From Acidimangrovimonas sp. (lineage in GTDB: Bacteria > Pseudomonadota > Alphaproteobacteria > Rhodobacterales > Rhodobacteraceae), in NCBI GenBank assembly GCA_030147905.1, contig JASBUM010000053.1:1-10203 (forward strand): 10,203 nt of DNA, in the 5' to 3' direction. Made by a program: the position numbers and the translations under genes. The notes under the pieces were generated by a model. The model made no database searches, was not told the DNA's origin, and saw nothing but the letters and a program-made list of their open reading frames with translations. Below, piece after piece: positions 1-7,794 of this stretch (the first letter of the stretch is position 1; the number at the start of each line of letters is the position of its first letter).

Positions 1-70
1 GGCGCCATACCCTTGCGCCGCCTTCCCCGCTGGGGCATGACAGCGCTCGACGATCGCGAAACGATTTGCC

Positions 71-76
71 AGGAGG
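71..76 (+). promoter_or_regulatory. Ribosome binding site of acnA
   Basis: A perfect AGGAGG lies 5 nt before the ATG at 82. It decides the start. The open frame extends upstream to an ATG at 13, but that codon has no comparable Shine-Dalgarno and would add 23 residues with no resemblance to the aconitase N-terminus. No convincing -35/-10 pair was found in bases 1-70, so the promoter is probably further left, outside the window. Confidence 0.85.
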
Positions 77-81
77 TCACG

Positions 82-2832
<2,751 letters not shown>

Positions 2833-3080
2833 GCAACCGGCGCCGGCGCCGCACGGTCCCGGAACCGCGGCACGAAGATCGGCCCCCTCCGCCCGGCGGG
2901 GGGGGACCTGCCGGTCCGGCGGCGCCAATTCGGCCCGGGTGGCCATCCGGCGGGTCGCGCGGGGCCATTCGGCTCCGCCGTGCCACCGGGATCCGGCACA
3001 AGCCATCGCCATGGCCCTGACGGGGCGCAAGCGGGGCTTGACCGCGGCCGCCGTCGCCCGAAACGGCCGGCCTGCGCGGC
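2833..3080. other. Intergenic region between convergent acnA and DUF2189 gene
   Basis: These 248 bases of very G+C-rich sequence lie between two converging stop codons. I see no supportable gene; the frames that stay open are Arg/Pro/Gly-rich in the way expected of random GC-rich DNA. It contains one strong hairpin (2883-2905, listed separately) and a small inverted repeat CAAGC-GGG-GCTTG at 3028-3040. Neither is followed by a T-run on either strand. The likely role is bidirectional termination. Confidence 0.6.
2883..2905. terminator. G/C hairpin, possible terminator after acnA
   Basis: The left arm 2883-2892 and right arm 2896-2905 pair over 10 bp around a 3-nt loop CCG, with one G-T/U wobble. 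It starts 50 nt after the acnA stop. The stem is almost entirely G-C and ends in a run of eight G on the plus strand. There is no T-tract on either side, so it is not a classical intrinsic terminator. It may act with Rho, or protect the mRNA 3' end. Confidence 0.4.
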
Positions 3081-3944
3081 CTAGGGCGCGGCGACCGCCC
3101 GGCGATAGAGATGCCAGGTCGCGTGACCCAGAACCGGGATTACCACGACCAGCCCCAGCAGTGCGGGGATCGAGCCCAGCAGCAGCAACCCCGCCACGAT
3201 CGCACCCCAGCCCGCGATGGCACCCGGATTTCTGGCCGCGACCCGCACAGAGGTTACCACCGCCACCACCAGCCCGACATCGCGATCGAGCAGGAGCGGA
3301 AAGGCCACCACCGAAGCCGCAAGCACCGTCGCCGCGAAGACGAAACCGGTGGAAACGCCGAGCACGATCAGCAGGTTGCCGCCCGGTGTGGCGAACAGGT
3401 CGTGCAGGAATGCCGCGGCGGAGGCGGGCTGTGCCGGCCCCAACGTGAGGGCATAGAGGCCGTCGGCGACCAGCAGCCACAGCGCGAAGCCCGCAACCAG
3501 AAAGAGCCCCAGCACGACGATCGCGCCAAGCGCCGGTGCGGCGACCACGCGGAAGGCGTCGGCCCAGCTCGCCCGACCCGTCTCCTCGCGTCGCCGGCTC
3601 ATCTCATAGAGGCCCACCGCTGCCAGCGGCCCCAGGAGCGCGAATCCGGAAATCAACGGAAAGATCAGCGGCAGCTTCGCGGCGCTGAAGGCCACCCAGC
3701 AGAGCGCGAGCCCCGTGGCAGGGTAGAACAGGCACAACCCAAGCACGTCCGAACGCAGCGCGACAAAATCGGCCAGGCCCAGTCGCAGGGCCTCGAACAG
3801 GTCGGCGCGCCCGATCCGGCGCACGCGCGGCAGCCTCTCGGGCGGATCGCCGGCCAGCGCGTGCGCGATGCCCCCCAGATGGTGACCGACGCCGCCGATC
3901 ACCCTGGCCGTCCATGAAATCGGGTTGCCTATCGTCTCGACCAT
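3081..3944 (-). CDS. DUF2189-family polytopic inner-membrane protein
   Basis: Predicted inner-membrane protein of 287 aa, function unknown. The soluble N-terminus (1-60) contains a conserved-looking RVRRIGRADLFEALRLG stretch. Hydrophobic segments follow at roughly 66-86, 92-113, 138-164, 190-216 and 243-272. Features I associate with DUF2189 (COG5473) are GPLAAVGLYEMSRRRE at 105-120, FPLLLDRD at 215-222 and the C-terminal GHATWHLYRR. The start is taken at 3944 because GGAG lies 6 nt before it; an ATG 12 nt upstream has no Shine-Dalgarno and itself forms part of this one. The gene follows ccmG on the same strand, about 310 nt downstream, with its own candidate promoter, so it is probably not an integral part of the ccm operon. 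The family assignment rests on recalled motifs, and no substrate or partner can be inferred. Confidence 0.85.
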   Translation of the reverse strand: MVETIGNPISWTARVIGGVGHHLGGIAHALAGDPPERLPRVRRIGRADLFEALRLGLADFVALRSDVLGLCLFYPATGLALCWVAFSAAKLPLIFPLISGFALLGPLAAVGLYEMSRRREETGRASWADAFRVVAAPALGAIVVLGLFLVAGFALWLLVADGLYALTLGPAQPASAAAFLHDLFATPGGNLLIVLGVSTGFVFAATVLAASVVAFPLLLDRDVGLVVAVVTSVRVAARNPGAIAGWGAIVAGLLLLGSIPALLGLVVVIPVLGHATWHLYRRAVAAP

Positions 3945-3950
3945 GCCGTT

Positions 3951-3954
3951 CTCC
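3951..3954 (-). promoter_or_regulatory. Shine-Dalgarno deciding the DUF2189 start
   Basis: GGAG on the minus strand, 6 nt before the ATG at 3944-3942. The upstream in-frame ATG at 3956-3954 overlaps this motif, and its own leader has no purine-rich site. The downstream ATG, giving a protein beginning MVETIG, is therefore preferred. Confidence 0.7.
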
Positions 3955-3993
3955 ATGACGATGGCAGGGGCGGGACGACCATCCGCCGAAGAT

Positions 3994-4010
3994 CACGCAT
4001 CCGGTGCGTG
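3994..4010. repeat. Inverted repeat in the DUF2189 leader
   Basis: CACGCA (3994-3999) and TGCGTG (4005-4010) form a perfect 6-bp inverted repeat around a 5-nt loop, 50 nt upstream of the DUF2189 start. It could be an mRNA hairpin or an operator half-site pair. A 6-bp repeat is also expected by chance at this base composition. Confidence 0.3.
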
Positions 4011-4046
4011 GGCCGGCGCCCGCTCCTGTCGGTGACGAAAGAAAGT

Positions 4047-4063
4047 CGGTATCAGGGATACCG
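4047..4063 (-). promoter_or_regulatory. Perfect 7-bp inverted repeat: operator, attenuator or terminator
   Basis: CGGTATC and GATACCG flank a 3-nt centre. The repeat sits directly downstream (minus strand) of the -10-like block at 4064-4069, where the transcription start would be expected. It is followed on the minus strand by a T-rich stretch, ACTTTCTTTC. Two readings are possible: an operator or leader hairpin of the DUF2189 promoter, or a weak intrinsic terminator for the ccm transcript ending about 195 nt after ccmG. Confidence 0.4.
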
Positions 4064-4095
4064 CTTATAACACATCCCTCCGGCCGAGTCGTGAA
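4064..4095 (-). promoter_or_regulatory. Candidate promoter of the DUF2189 gene
   Basis: On the minus strand TGTTATAAG reads as an extended -10 (TG-n-TATAAG, 5 of 6 to TATAAT; hexamer at 4069-4064). Alternatively TTCACG (4095-4090) is a -35 with TGTTAT (4072-4067) as the -10 at a 17-nt spacing, each 4 of 6. The block is conspicuously AT-rich for this DNA and lies about 125 nt before the DUF2189 start. The call rests on consensus matching alone. Confidence 0.35.
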
Positions 4096-4257
4096 TACGG
4101 CCCCCGGCCGGCAGACGCCGCCATGCGCGGGATCGCCGGGGCATCCGCCATACCGATCGGGCAAGGCCTCGAGCGCGGGCCATGCGGCCCCGCCGCCCAT
4201 CAGCCTGAGGCGGTTCGCGACGGCGCCGGTCAGACGGGCAGCGGTCCGCGCCTGGCG

Positions 4258-4830
4258 TCAGCCGCCCGCGCCGACCACCGCCGCGGAGGCGGATGCCGCC
4301 GCCGCGCGTGCGATCGCCGGGCGGATCGTCTTGTCGAGGACATCCTGGGTGATCGGCCCCGGAAAGCGCAGCACGACGCGGCCGCGGCCGTCGATCACGA
4401 AGGTCTCCGGCACGCCATAGACCCCCCAGTTGATCGCCATCTGCCCCTGCCGGTCGGCACCCATCGCGGCAAAGGGATTTCCAAGTTCCGCCAGGAACTT
4501 GAGTGCGGCTTCGCGCCTGTCCTTGTAGTTCACGCCGTAGATGGGGATGCCCTCGGCCGCCATCTTGCCCAGCATCGGCGCCTCGACCCGGCAGGGCACG
4601 CACCAGCTCGCCCAGTAATTGACCAGCTTGACCTTGCCGTCGCGCAGCGTCGCATCGACGAAGGGCGCGCCATCGCCGAGCTGCGTCAGTTGCACCGGCG
4701 GGGCCTCCTTGCCGATGATGGCCGATGGCAGCGCATCGGGATTCTGTCGGTTCATGCCCAGCCAGAACACCACCGCGAGGCCCGCGAAGACTGCCGGCGG
4801 GATCAACATCAACGGCGACAATCTAGCCAT
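4258..4830 (-). CDS. ccmG: Periplasmic thiol:disulfide interchange protein CcmG/DsbE (HelX)
   Basis: Membrane-anchored periplasmic thioredoxin-like protein of 190 aa that keeps apocytochrome c CXXCH cysteines (via CcmH or directly) reduced for haem ligation. An N-terminal uncleaved signal-anchor (about 6-26) precedes the thioredoxin fold. The redox motif is Trp76-Cys77-Val-Pro-Cys80. The CcmG-typical GVYGVPETF (137-144) contains the cis-proline Pro141 and the acidic Glu142. The last 19 residues are Ala/Gly-rich and unlike the folded domain. The ATG at 4830 overlaps the 3' end of ccmD by 8 nt and has AAGGAGG (4846-4840) 9 nt upstream. As the last ccm gene in the cluster, it likely depends on the ccmA-side transcript. 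Generic TlpA/ResA proteins are the alternative, but context and GVPET make CcmG clear. Confidence 0.95.
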   Translation of the reverse strand: MARLSPLMLIPPAVFAGLAVVFWLGMNRQNPDALPSAIIGKEAPPVQLTQLGDGAPFVDATLRDGKVKLVNYWASWCVPCRVEAPMLGKMAAEGIPIYGVNYKDRREAALKFLAELGNPFAAMGADRQGQMAINWGVYGVPETFVIDGRGRVVLRFPGPITQDVLDKTIRPAIARAAAASASAAVVGAGG

Positions 4831-4993
4831 GCGCGCGCCCCTCCTTCCGGCGTCTTTCCGTCTCTTCGAGTGCGCGGCGGACCCTGATGCCGCGAATCAC
4901 CGTGGCCAGCACCAGTGCCGCGATCAGCACGATCGCCACCCCATAGGCCGAAAGCACCGTAACGGTATATTTGCCCAGCAGCGGCCAGATCAT
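4823..4993 (-). CDS. ccmD: Haem exporter subunit CcmD (small single-span membrane protein)
   Basis: A 56-residue protein, a usual size for CcmD. It has a short hydrophilic N-terminus, one membrane span at about 11-34 (containing SAYGVAIVLIAAL), and a highly charged Arg/Glu-rich cytoplasmic tail (RVRRALEETERRRKEGR). The SAYG at the head of the span fits the family pattern. CcmD stabilises the CcmABC complex and is needed for release of holo-CcmE. The ATG at 4993 overlaps the ccmC stop as ATGA (4 nt). The stop TAG (4825-4823) lies inside the start of ccmG (8-nt overlap). Both junctions imply translational coupling. The gene is small enough for automatic annotation to miss. Identification rests on topology and its fixed place between ccmC and ccmG. 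Confidence 0.92.
   Translation of the reverse strand: MIWPLLGKYTVTVLSAYGVAIVLIAALVLATVIRGIRVRRALEETERRRKEGRAHG
4840..4846 (-). promoter_or_regulatory. Ribosome binding site of ccmG inside ccmD
   Basis: AAGGAGG on the minus strand, 9 nt before the ccmG ATG at 4830 and inside the charged-tail coding part of ccmD. It is the best Shine-Dalgarno in the ccm block. It suggests CcmG can be made more efficiently than the membrane subunits translated from weak or overlapping starts. Confidence 0.7.
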
Positions 4994-5718
4994 TCCATCC
5001 GCTCCCGCGCCTCGAGCGCCTTCAGCCGGCGCAGACGTATCTCGGTACGGGTGCGCGCCAGCACCATGGTGACGAAGAACAGCAGGAACCCGGTAATGGA
5101 GATCATCAGCGGATACCAGTAGGCATCGGCCACATGCTGCCTTTGCGTCATCGTCAGACTTGGCCCCTGATGCAGCCCCTGTGCCCAGAAATCGACCGCA
5201 TAGCGGCTAAGCAGCGCAAAGACCGACCCCACCAGACACAGGACCGAGGTCAGGTCCGCCGCGGTGTCGGGATCCTCGATCGCGGCCCAAAGCGCGATGT
5301 AGCCCAGATAGAAGAGAAACAGGATCAGAAAGGAGGTCAGCCGCGGATCCCAGGCCCACCAGGTGCCCCAGATCGGCTCGCCCCAGATCGCGCCGGTGAC
5401 CAGCGCAACCAGCGTCATCACCGCGCCCACCGGTGCCGCGGCCTTGGCCGCGAGGGCACTGACGTGGTGGCGCCTGACCACCCAGATGACCGAGGCCACC
5501 AGCATCATCAGCCAGACGTTGATCCCCAGCATCGCCGCCGGCACATGCAGGAAGATGATCTTCACCGTCGCCCCCTGGCGATAGTCGGGCGGGGTGAAGA
5601 AGAAGCCCCAGACCAGCCCCACCGCCATCAACGCGGACGTCGCCGGGACAAGCCAGGGCAGCAGCCTGCCGCTGGTCTCGACGAAGGTTCGGGGGTTGGC
5701 GTATTTCCAGATGGACAT
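4990..5718 (-). CDS. ccmC: Haem-handling protein CcmC (HelC), WWD family
   Basis: Six-span inner-membrane protein of 242 aa that presents haem to the periplasmic chaperone CcmE. The tryptophan-rich WWD signature (IWGTWWAWDPRLTS) is at about 116-129. The two expected haem-ligand histidines are His58 (FLHVP) and His183 (LHQGP), close to the E. coli positions. Hydrophobic segments lie near 21-41, 54-79, 94-112, 127-147, 155-172 and 202-220, followed by a basic C-terminal tail. The ATG at 5718 has no recognisable Shine-Dalgarno. It is separated from ccmB by a 54-nt AT-rich gap, the only real gap inside the ccm block. Its stop overlaps ccmD. CcmF and other WWD proteins are much larger, so confusion is unlikely. 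Confidence 0.97.
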   Translation of the reverse strand: MSIWKYANPRTFVETSGRLLPWLVPATSALMAVGLVWGFFFTPPDYRQGATVKIIFLHVPAAMLGINVWLMMLVASVIWVVRRHHVSALAAKAAAPVGAVMTLVALVTGAIWGEPIWGTWWAWDPRLTSFLILFLFYLGYIALWAAIEDPDTAADLTSVLCLVGSVFALLSRYAVDFWAQGLHQGPSLTMTQRQHVADAYWYPLMISITGFLLFFVTMVLARTRTEIRLRRLKALEARERME

Positions 5719-5772
5719 GAAGCAGGTCTAGATCAATTCTTTTGTGCTCTCGAATTCATAGCATGAAACCGG
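5719..5772 (-). other. AT-rich ccmB-ccmC intercistronic gap
   Basis: This 54-nt spacer is about 43% G+C (23 of 54 counted), far below the flanking genes. On the minus strand it contains TGCTATGAA, a partial extended -10, but no matching -35 at 17 nt. It lacks a Shine-Dalgarno before ccmC. It could be a translation-enhancing AT-rich leader, an internal promoter, or an mRNA processing site. No function is demonstrated. Confidence 0.4.
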
Positions 5773-6429
5773 TCATCGCAGGTTGATACGCAATGCCGCA
5801 GCCGCCGCAAGCGGCAGAAGCGCCACGGCCCCCGCAGTGATGCCGGCGAGAAACAGAAGCGGGCCCTCCACGCCAAGGCCGGCCCCGCCCCGGCGCACCA
5901 GTTCGGCGCCGAAGATCAGGGTCGGGACGTAAAGCGGCAGCACCAGCAGCGACAACAGCAGCCCGCCGCGCCGCAGTCCCACCGTCAACGCCGCGCCGAA
6001 GGTGCCGATCATCGACAGCGCCGGCGTGCCCAGCAGCAGGCTCGCCATCAGCCAGCCGAAGCTCGCCGCCTGAAGCTGCATCAGCACCGCCAGGATCGGC
6101 GCCAGCAGCACCAGCGGCAGCCCCGTCGTCAGCCAGTGCGCCAGCGCCTTGAGCACCACGACCCCCTCAAGCGGGATCGGCGCCGTCGCCAGCAGATCGA
6201 GCGAGCCGTCCTCATGGTCGAGCGCGAAGATCCGGTCGAGCGACAGCAGGCAGGCCAGAAGCGCCGCCACCCACAGGATGCCGGGCGCGATCCGGGCAAG
6301 TGTCGCCCGCTCTGGCCCTACCCCCAGCGGCACCAGCACGACCACGATGACGAAAAAGCCCAGGCTGAGACCGAAGCCGCCGCCCGCGCGCAGCGCCAGC
6401 CGCAGGTCGCGCAGCAGAAGCGCGATCAC
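5773..6429 (-). CDS. ccmB: Haem exporter permease subunit CcmB (HelB)
   Basis: Integral membrane subunit of the CcmAB(CD) ABC-type complex, 218 aa with six predicted spans. ATP hydrolysis by this complex releases holo-CcmE from CcmC. Family features visible are the N-terminal [12 protein letters not shown], the loop [13 protein letters not shown] (about 68-80), and the [21 protein letters not shown] segment in the second half. The start is the GTG at 6429, which overlaps the ccmA stop as GTGA (4 nt). GAGG lies 7 nt before it (6440-6437), and the resulting length matches E. coli CcmB closely. A further-upstream ATG at 6489 would add a basic segment overlapping 64 nt of ccmA and is rejected. 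The transported substrate, if any, is disputed in the literature; haem itself is no longer favoured. Confidence 0.95.
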   Translation of the reverse strand: MIALLLRDLRLALRAGGGFGLSLGFFVIVVVLVPLGVGPERATLARIAPGILWVAALLACLLSLDRIFALDHEDGSLDLLATAPIPLEGVVVLKALAHWLTTGLPLVLLAPILAVLMQLQAASFGWLMASLLLGTPALSMIGTFGAALTVGLRRGGLLLSLLVLPLYVPTLIFGAELVRRGGAGLGVEGPLLFLAGITAGAVALLPLAAAAALRINLR

Positions 6430-7055
6430 AGGAAAGCCTCGTCGAAGGCGCCGCGCAGGCCCCCATCGGCAGGCGCGCGCGCCCGCCACGCGGCGAGATC
6501 CAGTTCCCGCGCCTCATCGAGGCCAAGCGCGACGTGGGTCGCGATGACGGCCATGCCACCACCGGCCAGATGATCGCGCACCATCGCCGCGAAAAGCGCA
6601 ACCGAAGCCGCGTCGAGCGATACCGTCGGTTCGTCGAGCACCCATATCGGCCGGCCCGTGACCACAAGACGCGCAAGCCCCAGCCGCCGCTTCTGCCCCG
6701 CCGAGAGGTTCTGCGCCGGCCGCGCGGCCAAGGCGGCAAGGTTCATCCGCGCAAGCGCCGGCGCGATCGTGCGGGTGCCGTGGATCGACGCCCAGAATTC
6801 GAGGTTCTCGGCCACCGTCAGCGTGGGTTTGATCCCGTCGGCATGGGCGGCGAAGGCCATCGCCTCGGGCGGGGCGTCGACGCTGCCGGCAAGCGGCGGC
6901 TGTAGCCCCACGAGGCAGCGCAGAAGCGTGGTCTTGCCGATCCCGTTCGGTCCGCGCAGCACCACGACATCGCCGGCCGCGAGGGTGAAATTCACCCCCT
7001 CCAGCACCGCGATGCCGCCGCGCGCAACCGCCAGATCCCGAACCCGCAACTCCAT
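6426..7055 (-). CDS. ccmA: Cytochrome c biogenesis ATP-binding protein CcmA (HelA)
   Basis: Cytoplasmic ABC ATPase of 209 aa that pairs with CcmB and energises release of holo-CcmE from CcmC. Seen in order: Walker A GPNGIGKT (35-42, Lys41), ABC signature LSAGQ (117-121), Walker B WVLDE (138-142, Asp141/Glu142) with VSLD D-loop, and the switch histidine His174 in ATH. The size is that of the stand-alone CcmA ATPase. The start at ATG 7055 is preferred over an in-frame TTG two codons upstream because AGGG (7066-7063) is 7 nt before the ATG. It is the first gene of the ccm block, preceded by the 382-nt gap after the Mth938-like gene, and its stop overlaps the ccmB GTG. A promoter in the gap is plausible but I could not pick one out. 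Confidence 0.97.
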   Translation of the reverse strand: MELRVRDLAVARGGIAVLEGVNFTLAAGDVVVLRGPNGIGKTTLLRCLVGLQPPLAGSVDAPPEAMAFAAHADGIKPTLTVAENLEFWASIHGTRTIAPALARMNLAALAARPAQNLSAGQKRRLGLARLVVTGRPIWVLDEPTVSLDAASVALFAAMVRDHLAGGGMAVIATHVALGLDEARELDLAAWRARAPADGGLRGAFDEAFL

Positions 7056-7437
7056 GGACAAGCCCTAGCGGTTTTGCCGGCGGCGGCCAAGCGTCAGCGA
7101 TGCCGCTCCCACCTTTGCCTATCCCGGCCATGAATCCGCGGAATCGCCCGCGCCGCCGGTTGACGCCCGGGCACGACGGATCGCGACGGCACGCGGCGCC
7201 TCACCCCCGCCCCCGGCCCCGATCGCGCCGGGCTCTCTTCGGAACGAGGGTCAGCCGCGCCGTCGGTCGCCCCCCACCCGGCACACCCCTACCCGGCACC
7301 CCCGGCCTCGGCGACCCCGGACTCGGCGTCCCCGAATTCGCCGGTCCCGAATTCGGCATCCACAGGGTCGCGTGAGGCGGGTTGGCGCGGGCCGAGCCAA
7401 GCCGCAGCGGAAAAGACGGCGGGATTTCGTGGCTGGA
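7056..7437. other. 382-base gap between Mth938-like gene and ccmA
   Basis: No gene is supported. The plus-strand frame 7100-7375 (91 codons) is Pro/Arg/Gly-rich, has no good ribosome site and no family I know. The gap contains the 15-bp tandem repeat at 7276-7365. It also contains a 6-bp inverted repeat CCCGGC/GCCGGG at 7212-7217 and 7227-7232, without a T-run in the minus direction. I looked for -35/-10 or RpoN-like motifs leading into ccmA and found none that was convincing. If the secDF and ccm genes are separate transcription units, the terminator and the ccmA promoter must lie here. Confidence 0.6.
7276..7365. repeat. Degenerate 15-bp tandem repeat, six units
   Basis: Six consecutive 15-bp units begin at 7276, 7291, 7306, 7321, 7336 and 7351. 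They share the core ACTCGGC-n2-CCCCGG with substitutions and no length change. Representative units are ACCCGGCACCCCCGG (7291), CCTCGGCGACCCCGG (7306) and ACTCGGCGTCCCCGA (7321). The last units carry two copies of the palindrome-containing CCCGAATTCG, including an EcoRI-type GAATTC core. In the plus frame the unit would encode a pentapeptide with G-x-P periodicity. It lies in the gap downstream of the secDF genes and upstream of ccmA. Confidence 0.7.
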
Positions 7438-7794
7438 TCAGACCGGGATCAGCGCCGCGGCAACCCGCCGTCCCTCGGCGAGCAGCACGTTGAAGCTGCG
7501 GCAGGCGGTCGGTGTCGCCATCACCTCGACCCCGATCCCGGCACCCTCAAGCCGGCTCCGAAGCGCGGCCGGGACCGCGGCGAATTCGGCCCCGGTCCCG
7601 ATCAGAAGCACGTCGATCTCGCCGATCAGCGCCTCGATCGGGGCAAGATTATCCAGCCCGGTCCATTCCCGTGCCGATTGCGCAGAGACCACCAGCGCCC
7701 CCTGATGGACCGCGCCCCCGATCCGGAAGAAGCCCGGCCCGTAGCTGTCGATCGGGCGGGCGCCACCCTCAAAATCGATCTCGCTGATCTGCAT
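7438..7794 (-). CDS. Mth938-domain protein (NDUFAF3-like, DUF498)
   Basis: Small soluble protein of 118 aa. The pattern fits the Mth938-like fold: an N-terminal ISEIDFEGG; then IDSYGPGFFRIGG (15-27); then a central LIGEIDVLLIGTG (about 56-68) that forms the core strand and glycine turn; and then GIGVEVMATPTACRSFNVLLAEGRRVAAALIP. The mitochondrial family member NDUFAF3 is a complex I assembly factor. I recall that its bacterial homologues are commonly beside secDF, which matches here. The ATG at 7794 overlaps the secF stop (TGATG, 1 nt), and there is no Shine-Dalgarno of its own, so translation probably depends on re-initiation after secF. The molecular function in bacteria is not established; a role in membrane or respiratory complex assembly is inference from context. 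Confidence 0.88.
   Translation of the reverse strand: MQISEIDFEGGARPIDSYGPGFFRIGGAVHQGALVVSAQSAREWTGLDNLAPIEALIGEIDVLLIGTGAEFAAVPAALRSRLEGAGIGVEVMATPTACRSFNVLLAEGRRVAAALIPV

Larger units (their letters stand above)
3945..4257. other. Gap between ccmG and DUF2189 gene with regulatory candidates
   Basis: A 313-base stretch without a gene I can support. Frames open across it read as Arg/Gly/Pro-rich shadows. Reading on the minus strand from the ccmG stop, it holds about 160 nt of GC-rich sequence, then the AT-rich -10-like block near 4064-4072, then the perfect inverted repeat 4047-4063 followed by a T-rich stretch (4046-4035), then a second inverted repeat at 3994-4010, then the DUF2189 ribosome binding site. 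This arrangement fits a separate promoter and leader for the DUF2189 gene and/or the end of the ccm transcript. Confidence 0.55.

Noticed and set aside
1..70. acnA promoter with TTGCGC (13-18) as -35
   Set aside because: No hexamer resembling a -10 lies 16-18 nt downstream.
13..81. N-terminal extension of acnA from the ATG at 13
   Set aside because: No ribosome site at 13, whereas AGGAGG lies 5 nt before the ATG at 82; the extra 23 residues do not look like an aconitase N-terminus.
3604..4200. Minus-strand 198-codon frame bridging the ccmG-DUF2189 gap
   Set aside because: More than half overlaps the DUF2189 gene in another frame and the product is Arg/Gly/Pro-rich. It would read through the candidate promoter and hairpin.
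4123..4887. Plus-strand 254-codon open frame opposite ccmG and ccmD
   Set aside because: Antisense to two well-supported genes, composition rich in Arg/His/Gln, no ribosome site or known domain.
6430..6489. Longer ccmB start at the ATG at 6489
   Set aside because: It would overlap ccmA by 64 nt and add a basic non-family N-terminus. The GTG at 6429 gives the family length and a GTGA coupling.
7056..7061. TTG start for ccmA two codons upstream
   Set aside because: The ATG at 7055 has AGGG at a good 7-nt distance; a TTG is unlikely with an ATG so near.
7212..7232. Intrinsic terminator after the Mth938-like gene at the CCCGGC/GCCGGG inverted repeat
   Set aside because: Only 6 bp with a 9-nt loop, and the minus-strand sequence after it is G-rich, not T-rich.
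7276..7365. CRISPR array
   Set aside because: Units are contiguous 15-mers without unique spacers, and no cas gene is in the window.
7100..7375. Plus-strand 91-codon Pro/Gly-rich frame containing the 15-bp repeat
   Set aside because: No ribosome site, Arg/Pro-rich composition expected of random GC-rich DNA, and opposite direction to all neighbours. I kept the repeat as a DNA feature only.
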